This document shows positions 7,595 to 15,505 of a stretch of DNA of 19,094 nt, in pieces. Below the pieces are notes generated by a model, which did no database searches, was not told the DNA's origin, and saw nothing but the letters and a program-made list of their open reading frames with translations. The stretch is taken from positions 1 through 19,094 of the forward strand of contig JADHVS010000071.1 of NCBI GenBank assembly GCA_016783865.1, in the 5' to 3' direction. The position numbers were made by a program, and so were the translations under genes. Source of the DNA: Bacteroidales bacterium. Its GTDB lineage: Bacteria; Bacteroidota; Bacteroidia; Bacteroidales; SM23-62. The stretch's first letter is position 1. Each line of letters starts with the position of its first letter.

Positions 7595-8365
7595 ATGAAA
7601 TCAAAAGAAGATATAGTAAAGAACTGGCTTCAACGATATACCGGTGAGGAGCTGGAGCGTTTCGGAGAGTATATATTATTGACCAATTTTGATAATTACC
7701 TGGATTTATTTGCCAAAATGAACCAGGTATCCGTTATCGGCGCCTCTAATCCAATGCCATGCGTCACTCATGATGGTATTACTGTGATTAACTTTGGCAT
7801 GGGCAGTGCCAATGCCGCAACAGTCATGGATCTGCTTAGTGCCATTCAACCTAAAGCAGTATTGTTCCTAGGTAAATGCGGGGGATTGAAAAAGAAAAAC
7901 CAGGTCGGCGACCTGATCCTTCCTATTGCCGCTATACGTGCCGAAGGTACTTCCAATGACTACCTTCCTCCGGAGGTACCGGCCCTGCCGGCTTTCAGCC
8001 TGCAGAGGGCAGTCTCATCAACCATACGTGATTTCAAACGGGATTACTGGTCGGGAACTGTCTTTACAACCAACAGAAGGGTATGGGAACATGATAAAGA
8101 CTTCAAGAAGTATTTGCGGCAAACACGTTCTATGGCTATTGACATGGAGACCGCTACTATTTTTACGGTTGGTTTTGCCAATAAGATCCCGACCGGGGCA
8201 TTACTGCTTGTGTCAGACCAGCCAATGATCTCTTCGGGTATAAAAACGATAAAAAGTGACCGGACTGTGACGGAACAGTTTGTCGATATACACCTGAAAA
8301 TCGGTATCGAATCCCTGAGAGTGCTGCGTGACAAGGGACAATCGGTTAAGCATTTGAGGTGGTGA
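7595..8365 (+). CDS. amn: AMP nucleosidase (short Bacteroidota form)
   Basis: A 256-residue member of the purine nucleoside phosphorylase/uridine phosphorylase superfamily, expected to hydrolyse AMP to adenine and ribose 5-phosphate in the cytoplasm. Recognisable segments are ILLTNFDNYLDLFA near the N-terminus, INFGMGSANAATVMDLL (nucleoside binding), FLGKCGGLKKKNQVGD, and the C-terminal MAIDMETATIF with Glu185 and LLLVSDQP with Asp208. Glu185 and Asp208 match the ribose-binding Glu and catalytic Asp of the family. The E. coli enzyme is about 480 residues because it has an N-terminal regulatory domain. That domain is missing here, in keeping with the short 'amn' homologs I associate with Bacteroidota. 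It is a stand-alone gene. A related nucleoside phosphorylase activity cannot be excluded by sequence reading alone. Confidence 0.88.
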   Translation: MKSKEDIVKNWLQRYTGEELERFGEYILLTNFDNYLDLFAKMNQVSVIGASNPMPCVTHDGITVINFGMGSANAATVMDLLSAIQPKAVLFLGKCGGLKKKNQVGDLILPIAAIRAEGTSNDYLPPEVPALPAFSLQRAVSSTIRDFKRDYWSGTVFTTNRRVWEHDKDFKKYLRQTRSMAIDMETATIFTVGFANKIPTGALLLVSDQPMISSGIKTIKSDRTVTEQFVDIHLKIGIESLRVLRDKGQSVKHLRW

Positions 8366-8649
8366 TCCGGAGATAGCAAAAAGGAAAATGGCTCAGCACC
8401 CGGTATTTATCATACACTATCTATTCTATACTACCATTATAGAATCGAGCCCCGAAATCATACCTACTTACGTATGTAAATTGAAGCTCCACGCCCCCCG
8501 AGTACTCGGGGGGGAATGCGCTCGCAGGATTGACTCTCCCCGCAGCAAGCTACGGGGAAACGAGTTTCTGAGTTCGGCGAAGCCAATGCGCTCGCAGGAT
8601 TCAAAGAACTTAATTAATGAATATGCCCTTCAAATTTTATAGAAGATTA
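8366..8649. other. non-coding gap with repeats between amn and the PIN/antitoxin pair
   Basis: No convincing gene. An 84-codon open frame on the + strand (8388-8642) runs straight through palindromes and direct repeats and has no recognisable protein features. The gap holds the hairpin/repeat cluster at 8494-8601. The flanks are AT-rich and unremarkable, although TACGTA near 8470 is a short palindrome. Confidence 0.6.
8494..8601. repeat. palindrome and direct-repeat cluster
   Basis: Four elements sit together. CCCCCCGAGTACTCGGGGGG at 8494-8513 is a perfect 20-base palindrome. The 17-base sequence AATGCGCTCGCAGGATT occurs at 8515-8531 and again at 8585-8601. Between them is an imperfect hairpin with CCCCG (8538-8542) pairing with CGGGG (8553-8557) around a GCAGCAAGCTAC core. 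The order palindrome, direct repeat, hairpin, direct repeat suggests the remains of a small non-autonomous repeat element. No transposase is present. Confidence 0.75.
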
Positions 8650-8820
8650 TTAATTATTTGCAGTCTCCTGATTTTTAATCTTAGCTGCATACTTTTTACG
8701 AATTGCAGCTAACCTCTCTTCTCTCAATTGAGGATTTTTGCTATATTCTTTATGATGCTTATCTCGAATTTCACGCATCATTTTTACCGCATCGAAATCT
8801 TTATCCGTTTTCATCATCAT
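8650..8820 (-). CDS. small charged protein overlapping the PIN gene, probable antitoxin
   Basis: This minus-strand frame encodes 56 residues from the first of three adjacent ATGs (8820, 8817 or 8814) to TAA at 8650-8652. The product is Lys/Arg/Glu-rich and looks entirely helical, with segments FDAVKMMREIRDKHHKEY and RLAAIRKKYAAK. FDAVKMMREIRD resembles short antitoxin-like proteins I recall next to PIN-domain toxins. The first 20 bases overlap the 3' end of the PIN gene in a different frame, so the two are translationally linked. The order toxin then antitoxin is the reverse of most VapBC operons. No DNA-binding fold is obvious. The overlap and composition make it a likely gene; its function is inferred from position. 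Confidence 0.7.
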   Translation of the reverse strand: MMMKTDKDFDAVKMMREIRDKHHKEYSKNPQLREERLAAIRKKYAAKIKNQETANN

Positions 8821-9274
8821 CAAATTTTAATATCTCTCTTGGTGTGCGAATTTCAATCATTGAGTATCCGTATTTAAGATTGACGGAATTATATTGTCTG
8901 ATTTTATCAAGATTTACTATGTGCTTGAAGTTCCAGCTTGCAACAACATTTACCTGATGCAAAGTGGATATGGCGATATGTAAAGCATCTTCAAAAAACC
9001 TGGCAGTAACTACATTCTCTAATAAGTATTTTTCAGCTAATTCTCTTGATTCTGTATCCGAGGTTAAGATCTCCAGTGACTTATCGGGTATTGTATTAAA
9101 ATTCTCTCTAACTCTCTCAGGAGCATCTTCTAATTCATCTAATGTAATGTCAGAGATTACGGCTATTCTTCTGCCTGCCATAAAATCATCAAACAATTTA
9201 TTCGACCATTCTTCAAATTCAGGATCAAAGCAGCCTCCAATTACTGATGTATCGATGTAAACCCTTTGTATCAT
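8801..9274 (-). CDS. PIN-domain protein, VapC-like toxin
   Basis: A 157-residue single PIN domain, the metal-dependent RNase fold of VapC toxins. The acidic residues that would bind metal are Asp8 in VYIDTS, Glu47 in TLDELED and Asp96 in FFEDALHIA. The fourth position is occupied by SWNFKHIV (Asn115), a form common in this PIN subfamily. The likely activity is cleavage of a structured RNA such as tRNA, inferred from the family. The minus-strand start ATG is at 9274-9272, with a TAnnTTTG box 19 bases upstream. The 3' end overlaps the small ORF at 8650-8820 by 20 bases. Its position beside a repeat cluster, and alone between housekeeping genes, fits a horizontally acquired toxin-antitoxin unit. 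Confidence 0.85.
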   Translation of the reverse strand: MIQRVYIDTSVIGGCFDPEFEEWSNKLFDDFMAGRRIAVISDITLDELEDAPERVRENFNTIPDKSLEILTSDTESRELAEKYLLENVVTARFFEDALHIAISTLHQVNVVASWNFKHIVNLDKIRQYNSVNLKYGYSMIEIRTPREILKFDDDENG

Positions 9275-9292
9275 TGATTTTTAAGATCTTAT

Positions 9293-9300
9293 CAAAGATA
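9293..9300 (-). promoter_or_regulatory. -7 box TATCTTTG of the PIN gene promoter
   Basis: On the minus strand this reads TATCTTTG, a perfect match to the Bacteroidota -7 consensus TAnnTTTG. It would start transcription about 10 bases before the PIN ATG. No TTTG lies at the right distance upstream, so only half of the promoter is supported. Confidence 0.45.
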
Positions 9301-9401
9301 CTAAAAGTTTGTAGAACTTGCATATTAAATCCTGAATAGCCAGAAATAATGAACCTTGAATGAGCTCTTATCTTTGAAAACAATATAATGCTACACCCCT
9401 G

Positions 9402-10916
9402 CTAAAACTGGAAATAAATGAATGGCTGCAGGTCTGCGGTCTGGGACTGGTAGATCAGGAATACCAGGACCGCAACGATGATCACTTTGGCCCAATGCGG
9501 GATCCGGATAAACCAGTTCATGTATTTGTCTTTCCATTTAGATGGCCACCAGTGGGTCACAAATCCGAACAGCATGATCAGAAAAACCAGCTTGTAGCTC
9601 CACAACACCTGTGGTGCAATTCTGAAATCCAGGTTATGCGTCAGCTGAAACAACATGGCATTGACCCTGTCCATATCATCCGCCCTGAACCAGATCCGGG
9701 TAAAGGTGATAAAATTAAAGGTGATGAAGATCTTCCAGATGTGAACGAAAATATTCTTCTTGTTCTCGTAGGGGCTTATCTTCTTCCACAGCTTATAAAT
9801 GATCAGACCTACACCGTTCAGCCCGCCCCAGATGATAAACTTCATGTTGGCCCCGTGCCACAAACCTCCCAGCAGCATCGTGATCATCAGGTTAATGTTG
9901 GTCCGCCACTTACCCTTTCTGTTACCGCCGATCGGGATATACAGGTAATCCTTTAACCATGAAGAAAGTGATATGTGCCATCGCCGCCAGAAATCACCTA
10001 CATTCTCTGCTTTGTAAGGAGAATTGAAATTCCTGGGCAATCTAAATCCCATAAGCAGGGCCACCCCGATGGCAATATCGGTATACCCGCTGAAGTCGCA
10101 ATACACCTGCAATGAATAACCATACAGGGCCATCAGGTTCTCAAAGCCCCCATGCAGGACAGGATTATCAAAAACCCTGTCGATGAAATTCACTGCCAGG
10201 TAATCGCCCAGCACCATCTTCTTAAACAGCCCTTTCATGATCATGTACAGGGCAAATCCGAATTCCTCCCGGGTAAGCGAATATTTCGCATATAACTGCG
10301 GGACAAATTCCGAAGCGCGCACAATGGGACCTGCCACCAACTGTGGAAAAAAGGAAACATAAAATCCAAAATCGATGACATTTCTTACCGGCTGGCACTT
10401 GCCCCTGAATACATCCAAAATATAGCTGAGGGTTTGAAAAGTGAAAAAGGAGATCCCGACGGGAAGTAAAATACGGGAAATGTCAAAATGGGATCCCGAA
10501 ATATTATTGGCCCAAAGGGCAAGAAAGTTCACAACCTCGGCATCCGTACCGAAAACCTGGTTAAAAGTACCGGTAAAGAAATAGGCATATTTAAAGTATG
10601 ACAACACGCCCAGGTTTACTGTAACGCTGATGGCCACAAATGCCCTTTTCCAGGCTTTGTTTTTGGCATTGTATATTTTCAGTCCAAAAAAATAGTTGAC
10701 AATGGTGGAAAAGACCAGCAGGAAGAAGAAGAATCCACTCGTCTTGTAATAGAAAAACAGGCTGATCAGGAACAGGTAGCCATTTCTCATCGCCCTGTGC
10801 CGGTACAATACGGAATAGATTGCCAGGGAAACAGCCAGGAAGCCCCAGAAATAAAACCGGGTAAAAAGCAGGGGTGCGTCCTGGTTGTATAGAAATATAT
10901 TTTTGAAGAAATCCAT
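9402..10916 (-). CDS. MBOAT-family membrane O-acyltransferase (AlgI/PatA-like)
   Basis: A 504-residue polytopic membrane protein with about ten or more hydrophobic helices. Family landmarks are PVGISFFTFQTLSYILDV, SFFPQLVAGPIVR, QVYCDFSGYTDIAIG, FWRRWHISLSSWLKDYLYIP (His314) and GGLWHGANMKFIIWG. The last contains the invariant His354 of the MBOAT active site. AlgI/PatA proteins pass acetyl groups from a cytoplasmic donor across the membrane to an exported partner, which places them on a glycan. That partner is normally an SGNH-fold protein, and two SGNH genes lie just upstream on the same strand (gap 138 bases). The acceptor could be peptidoglycan, an exopolysaccharide or another surface glycan. 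DltB-type D-alanylation is less likely because no dltA/C/D genes are near. Confidence 0.92.
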   Translation of the reverse strand: MDFFKNIFLYNQDAPLLFTRFYFWGFLAVSLAIYSVLYRHRAMRNGYLFLISLFFYYKTSGFFFFLLVFSTIVNYFFGLKIYNAKNKAWKRAFVAISVTVNLGVLSYFKYAYFFTGTFNQVFGTDAEVVNFLALWANNISGSHFDISRILLPVGISFFTFQTLSYILDVFRGKCQPVRNVIDFGFYVSFFPQLVAGPIVRASEFVPQLYAKYSLTREEFGFALYMIMKGLFKKMVLGDYLAVNFIDRVFDNPVLHGGFENLMALYGYSLQVYCDFSGYTDIAIGVALLMGFRLPRNFNSPYKAENVGDFWRRWHISLSSWLKDYLYIPIGGNRKGKWRTNINLMITMLLGGLWHGANMKFIIWGGLNGVGLIIYKLWKKISPYENKKNIFVHIWKIFITFNFITFTRIWFRADDMDRVNAMLFQLTHNLDFRIAPQVLWSYKLVFLIMLFGFVTHWWPSKWKDKYMNWFIRIPHWAKVIIVAVLVFLIYQSQTADLQPFIYFQF

Positions 10917-11019
10917 TATTCTAATGCTACTGGGCAGAATTTATTATTCTACCTGTAATCCGTCGGCTGCCTGTCCGCCCGCTGGCTTAAAACCAACGGC
11001 AATTGACATCATGCTCAAT

Positions 11020-11065
11020 CCCCATGCCCATACCCGCTGCTCACTGCTCACCGCTCACTGTTCAC
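11020..11065 (-). repeat. heptad array carrying the SGNH gene stop codon, with G-rich tail
   Basis: On the minus strand the units are GTGAACA (11065-11059), GTGAGCG (11058-11052), GTGAGCA (11051-11045) and GTGAGCA (11044-11038). The TGA of the second unit (11057-11055) is the stop codon of the SGNH gene. G-tracts follow on the same strand at 11035-11033 (3 G), 11029-11027 (3 G) and 11023-11020 (4 G). That is three tracts with 3-base loops, one short of a canonical quadruplex. It has the same orientation relative to its upstream gene as the three + strand arrays. Confidence 0.8.
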
Positions 11066-12293
11066 CGGTATCCAGGTAATTATCGTATGATTGAAGAAAG
11101 GCATTAAAGAACAGGTCACCCATCAACTCATACCCCTTCCTGGTGAAATGGATCCTGTCGCGCTTGGCCAGTCCAAATCTTTGCCAGACAATGATCGAAT
11201 TTAATCCCCCCATAACGGTGTAAAAATCCCATACGCCACAATTGTATTGTACGGCAAGCCTGTTGATCACTTCCCTTACCTCCCCGGTATTAGGGTTAAT
11301 GTACCTCTTGTAAAGATAGCTGTCGTTTGGAACTGTTATCAGGATGGCTGCATCGGGTACAGCAGTGATAATCCTTCCAATCAGACTGTCATAGTTGGCC
11401 CGATAGGTCTCCGGCTGAAAATACCGGGTATACGCATCATTGGTCCCGATAGATAATACAACCAGGTCGGGATCCAGAGCCGCCAGATGCTCCTCAAAAA
11501 GCTGGCATCGCAGATAAGAGGGTAATTTAGCCCCGTTTACACCAATTGAATTGTAAACCACCCCCGGATCATCAGTCTCCAGGCTCAAACCGTAAAGCAT
11601 AAAAGCATTCTGAAGGGAATCAGTTTTTTGAAAAGACAGAGTCAGTCGATCGATATAATCCTCAAATACCACTTCTGTTATTCCCCTGGTGCAATCTTTA
11701 TGCATCTCCAGTACCGGGCTTTCTGCCGAAATCACCAGGTCGAAAGCCGTGCTGTCCTGCTGGTGGAATATCCTGACCCTGTTAAAATCATAATATACCT
11801 CTCCGGGTTCAAGGCTCAATGAAATATAGGCATTTGTATCAATAGTGGTTACCGATATCCCCGATAAACCAAGCGTACATGTCTTATTTTTCTCGACATT
11901 TGTACAACTCACCCATCTCCCGGAATATTTTATCTTATAACTGGTGGGATTATTGGTTTTGGCAATGGTATATGGAAAAACGAATCCCCGTCCTCCATTG
12001 CTTCCCGGCTGGAAGGTCTGAAGCCTTTTGCGAATCCTGTCGGAATAGATATCTGCCTGTAAGTGCGATCCGCCAATATGGACAATTTTCAACTTACCTT
12101 CTCCCTTGCTGACCAGCTGGTCATATTTACTAAATAATTCAGTAAAATGGGAGCTGTCATCAAAAAAGGCAAACTTATTCAGGTCATAATGGATGAAGTC
12201 GTACTGGTCAATCTGGTAAGGATATTCGTAAGGCTGAGCAAAAACGCAAACAGCAAAAAACCACATCTGAAATAATAGACCAACTCGCTTCAT
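11055..12293 (-). CDS. secreted SGNH/GDSL-family protein (second of pair)
   Basis: A 412-residue exported protein with a signal peptide ending near residue 19 (VCVFAQ). The SGNH blocks are: block I HIGGSHLQAD with Ser76; block II SIGVNGAKL; block III VVLSIGTNDAY; and block V DRIHFTRKG with Asp379 and His382. All four name-giving residues (Ser, Gly, Asn, His) are present, so it is probably active. Block I has GGSH instead of the usual GDS. Between blocks I and II is a beta-rich region of about 150 residues without recognised motifs. Its ATG overlaps the TGA of the preceding SGNH gene (ATGA, 12290-12293), so translation is coupled. With the MBOAT gene after it, it is best read as an O-acetyl transferase or esterase acting on an envelope glycan. 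The last codons and stop lie in the heptad array. Confidence 0.82.
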   Translation of the reverse strand: MKRVGLLFQMWFFAVCVFAQPYEYPYQIDQYDFIHYDLNKFAFFDDSSHFTELFSKYDQLVSKGEGKLKIVHIGGSHLQADIYSDRIRKRLQTFQPGSNGGRGFVFPYTIAKTNNPTSYKIKYSGRWVSCTNVEKNKTCTLGLSGISVTTIDTNAYISLSLEPGEVYYDFNRVRIFHQQDSTAFDLVISAESPVLEMHKDCTRGITEVVFEDYIDRLTLSFQKTDSLQNAFMLYGLSLETDDPGVVYNSIGVNGAKLPSYLRCQLFEEHLAALDPDLVVLSIGTNDAYTRYFQPETYRANYDSLIGRIITAVPDAAILITVPNDSYLYKRYINPNTGEVREVINRLAVQYNCGVWDFYTVMGGLNSIIVWQRFGLAKRDRIHFTRKGYELMGDLFFNAFLQSYDNYLDTGEQ

Positions 12294-13759
12294 CTGCCCA
12301 GGTATTTCTCGTACTCGTAATATAAGGCATTATAAAACATCTCCGCGATGACCCTGGCACCTTTTTGGTTGAAATGCACAAAATCGGATCCGGCCAGGGC
12401 AGGCTGGGCATATACCCAGCTTGGCATTGAGTTCTGTCCCCCCATCGCTTCATACATATCCCAATAGGCACCTCCGGCTTTGAAAGTGGCATTCTTCAAT
12501 GCATCCCTTATCTTCTCAAGGTTGGGATAGGTCACAAAACGGTTCTTCTCCTTGATCGACATATCATGCACACCGATGACCAGTATGGGTATATCAGGAA
12601 ACAGTTTTTTCAAATATTTCAGCTGGCCATAGAACCATTGCTCGTAATAATTGTAATTATCAGCTATATACGGGACGACATTACCGCCAAACTGCAGGAT
12701 CAGCATCTTCACATTCAGCGTGTCGTACAATTGGGCCAGCAGGTTTGCGTCCATCCTTGTAAAGACCAGTCCTGCACTGCCCCTCATCGGGATGTTGTCA
12801 ACTGCCACACCCCTGTCCCCATCGAGGGCGATACCGTAAAAATCGGGGCTTCCCGTTCCTTTAAAAATAAAAGTGAGCTCTTCCGGCGACTCATCAAAGT
12901 GCCACGATTTAATATGCAACCCATCCCCAACGGGCAGGAAGTCTGCATCGATCAATTCCCCATCCGCCTTAAGCTGATACAGTACCGGTTCGGGATTATC
13001 GCCAAATAAGATCCTGCATTGTTTAAAAGTGCGGGTGATGTTGTATGTTCGTTTTGACTCCTGCAGCGTAATCCAGGCTTCTTTGATAGAGGTATCTGCG
13101 GGCACAGAATCATTCGGGTATGGGCAGTACCTGGCAAAACAGGCAAGCGCCCCGTATTTATTGTGTTCCAGTGTTGTATCGACATTCCCAAAGGCGGTAT
13201 AGCGGAGCCAGTTATCTGAAGCCGTATGTTTCAGAGAAATCTGGTAGCCATATAATGATACGGCAGGTTGCAGGCCCACACCATTTCCCCCGAATTGCTG
13301 TTGTAACTTAAAACGGATATACGAGGTCATGCGGTCTCCTTCTATCTGCGAATCCCCATAATGCAGTACCCTGATCAGGTCCCCTGAAGAACCCAGCCTG
13401 CGAAGTTGTCTGAAGAAAGGATAAAGGGTTGTACTGTCGTTCGGACCATATTCGATAGGATGCACCGTAGCCCTGAGGCTGTCGGCATTGGCCCGCACAG
13501 TATCAAAAACCTCTTCTGTCTCCTGCTCGAAACTCAATTCGGCCATCAATACCGAATCGTTAATGGCGTTGCTCTGGCTAATAATTCCTGAAATATCGGC
13601 ATACTCAAAGGTATCAATGGCAAACAATTCATCAGTGGTTAGAAAATGGAGGGTAACCTCATCATTTATTTTGATACCATCTTTGGGGAAAAAGAGGGAA
13701 ACAAAAAAAAGAATGGTCAAAACAGAGATCAAAAACAATAAGACATTTCCTGGTCTCAT
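12290..13759 (-). CDS. membrane-anchored SGNH/GDSL-family protein (first of pair)
   Basis: A 489-residue protein with a single N-terminal hydrophobic helix (about residues 5-24), so anchored in or exported across the membrane. Block I is LHYGDSQIEGDR with Ser137. A Gly-containing PMRGSAG segment fits block II, and block III is LQFGGNVVPY, with Asn but not the usual following Asp. Block V is SDFVHFNQKG with Asp459 and His462. A poorly conserved acidic linker precedes block I, and a beta-rich insert of about 150 residues lies between blocks I and II, as in its neighbour. The two proteins have the same layout and overlap by 4 bases, suggesting an old duplication followed by divergence. The likely role is transfer or removal of acyl groups on a surface glycan with the MBOAT protein. 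Confidence 0.8.
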   Translation of the reverse strand: MRPGNVLLFLISVLTILFFVSLFFPKDGIKINDEVTLHFLTTDELFAIDTFEYADISGIISQSNAINDSVLMAELSFEQETEEVFDTVRANADSLRATVHPIEYGPNDSTTLYPFFRQLRRLGSSGDLIRVLHYGDSQIEGDRMTSYIRFKLQQQFGGNGVGLQPAVSLYGYQISLKHTASDNWLRYTAFGNVDTTLEHNKYGALACFARYCPYPNDSVPADTSIKEAWITLQESKRTYNITRTFKQCRILFGDNPEPVLYQLKADGELIDADFLPVGDGLHIKSWHFDESPEELTFIFKGTGSPDFYGIALDGDRGVAVDNIPMRGSAGLVFTRMDANLLAQLYDTLNVKMLILQFGGNVVPYIADNYNYYEQWFYGQLKYLKKLFPDIPILVIGVHDMSIKEKNRFVTYPNLEKIRDALKNATFKAGGAYWDMYEAMGGQNSMPSWVYAQPALAGSDFVHFNQKGARVIAEMFYNALYYEYEKYLGR

Positions 13760-13818
13760 AAAGAATTATCCTTTCACGAGGAAAATGTTTAATTATCTCA
13801 TCGGACTCGTGTAATTTA

Positions 13819-13871
13819 CCATGATAATATTTTCATGCCCTTTTGTGATATTAATGAAAATATTATGATGG
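13819..13871 (-). terminator. long AT-rich hairpin overlapping the lytic transglycosylase stop codon
   Basis: CCATGATAATATTTTCAT (13819-13836) and ATGAAAATATTATGATGG (13854-13871) are complementary at 17 of 18 positions, with a 17-base loop. The transglycosylase TAA (13865-13863) lies in one arm. There is no U-tract after it in the direction of transcription, so it may be an mRNA-stabilising or attenuating structure rather than a classical terminator. It separates the par/mltD genes from the SGNH-MBOAT genes. Confidence 0.6.
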
Positions 13872-15473
13872 ACGTTTTACAGGAATCTTTAACACCTGTC
13901 CCGGCTTGATCTTTCCTGCCTCTGAAATATTATTAACACGCATTATCTCAATGTCAGAAACACCGTCGTACATTTTCGCTATGTCCCACAAAGTATCTCC
14001 CGACCTGACTGTGTAGTAGATAAATTCACCACTTGCATCAACAGGTTCCGACTCTTTTGTGTTTGGAGATGAAGCCACGGTTTTACCCACCGACCTTTGC
14101 TTATCTTCAAATGACATATCGTTTATTTTTGCATATTCCGGGACCTTATCTTTCGGGACATAAACCACAAGTTTCTGCCCGCTTCTTATCATAGTGCCAT
14201 AAATGTTATTCCAGTATTGCAGGTCGGAGAGCCTCACATGATACCAGCTTGCAATAAATCCCAGGTTATCGCCAGACTTTACACTATAGAACAGTTTCGA
14301 CATGTTTTTCGAGGGAGGTTCCGGCAAATAAGTGGATGAAGCATAGTAAGACGGACTCTTGGTCTTGATATCCTTGTTGAAATAAACCGAATCGTTATAG
14401 GCAAAGATCGAATCCTGCAACTCAATAAAAAACATTGATGATTCTACAGGCAACCTCAGTGCATATGGTTTTTCCTTTCCGGGAATGATATCGTACCTGT
14501 ATTGCGGATTCATATCCCGCAACATATGAATAGGCAGGTTTAGTACTCTTGATACCTGTTCCAGGTGTAATTCATCTGTAATGATAATGGTATCTACTGC
14601 GAGGGACAGGTCAATTTCGGCAGGCACCAGGTTGTGATCCTGATAGTAATTCATCACATAAGTAGCTGCAATGTAGGCTGGTACATGGCCCCTTGTTTCC
14701 CTTGGAAGGTAGTTATATATATCCCAGTAGTTGGTTTTCCCGCCCGAACGCTGAATGGCTTTGTTTACATTGCCGGGACCGCAATTATAAGCTGCAATCA
14801 CCAGTATCCAGTCGCCATAAATATCATACAGGTCCTTCATGAAACGGGCAGCCGCATCGGTTGATTTTACCGGATCACGCCGTTCATCCACCAGGGAATT
14901 GATGGTCAGGTCATATTTCCTGCCTGTACCATACATGAATTGCCACATCCCGGTCGCGCCTACCCTGGAGACAGCCCGGGGATTGAGGGCCGATTCGATG
15001 ATGGAACAGTATTTCAGTTCAAGGGGAATATCGTAGTATGAAAATACCTCTTCGAATATCGGGAAATAGTACTCTGATAAACCCAGTAATACGCCCATTT
15101 GCTTACGCCGTTTATTGGCATATACCTCGATATATTTCCTGACCTTTTCATTATAGGATAAATCCAGGATGGCTGGTATCCGGTCGAGCCTTTCGATGTA
15201 GACCGAATCGGAGAATACCGGTATTACCGAGTCAGGAGCAGCCTGATCCCAATCATCATAATAGGAAACAGAATTTTCCACATACCACAGGTGAAGCAGG
15301 CTATCCAGGTTACTGAGAAATCCAAATTCCTGGATTTCATTTTCTGCTGCTGAGGCCGCCAGGGAGTCCTTAAAAGTAATTTTCACTGAATCCTCCATCC
15401 ATTCTGTTGCATCAATATTTGATGCACAACAAACAATAGTCAATATCCCGATCAACAATCTATACATGGTCAT
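13863..15473 (-). CDS. lytic transglycosylase with two LysM domains (MltD type)
   Basis: A 536-residue envelope enzyme that cleaves the MurNAc-GlcNAc bond of peptidoglycan, forming 1,6-anhydroMurNAc. Residues 1 to about 22 form an export signal without a clear lipobox. The catalytic SLT domain (about 130-270) contains YCSIIESALNP with Glu160, GATGMWQFMYGTG, and IAAYNCGPGNVNKAI. The linker includes a further 100-residue region. Two LysM peptidoglycan-binding repeats follow: one near 395-440 (SVKSGDNLGFIASWYHV) and one near 488-533 (TVRSGDTLWDIAKMYDG). The start used here has a second in-frame ATG two codons later. The gene follows the DUF5683 gene by 32 bases, in the parA-parB-DUF5683-MltD order I know from Bacteroidota, and is followed by O-acylation genes. 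Confidence 0.93.
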   Translation of the reverse strand: MTMYRLLIGILTIVCCASNIDATEWMEDSVKITFKDSLAASAAENEIQEFGFLSNLDSLLHLWYVENSVSYYDDWDQAAPDSVIPVFSDSVYIERLDRIPAILDLSYNEKVRKYIEVYANKRRKQMGVLLGLSEYYFPIFEEVFSYYDIPLELKYCSIIESALNPRAVSRVGATGMWQFMYGTGRKYDLTINSLVDERRDPVKSTDAAARFMKDLYDIYGDWILVIAAYNCGPGNVNKAIQRSGGKTNYWDIYNYLPRETRGHVPAYIAATYVMNYYQDHNLVPAEIDLSLAVDTIIITDELHLEQVSRVLNLPIHMLRDMNPQYRYDIIPGKEKPYALRLPVESSMFFIELQDSIFAYNDSVYFNKDIKTKSPSYYASSTYLPEPPSKNMSKLFYSVKSGDNLGFIASWYHVRLSDLQYWNNIYGTMIRSGQKLVVYVPKDKVPEYAKINDMSFEDKQRSVGKTVASSPNTKESEPVDASGEFIYYTVRSGDTLWDIAKMYDGVSDIEIMRVNNISEAGKIKPGQVLKIPVKRPS

Positions 15474-15505
15474 AACGTGTTTAGAGGAGACAAATTAAAG
15501 GAAAT

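Noticed and set aside
8388..8642. 84-codon open frame on the + strand after amn
   Set aside because: It runs through a perfect palindrome, a hairpin and both copies of a direct repeat, has no protein-like motif, and converges on the small minus-strand ORF.
9495..9956. 153-codon open frame antisense to the MBOAT gene
   Set aside because: The minus-strand frame has clear MBOAT motifs over the same bases; the antisense product has no recognisable feature.
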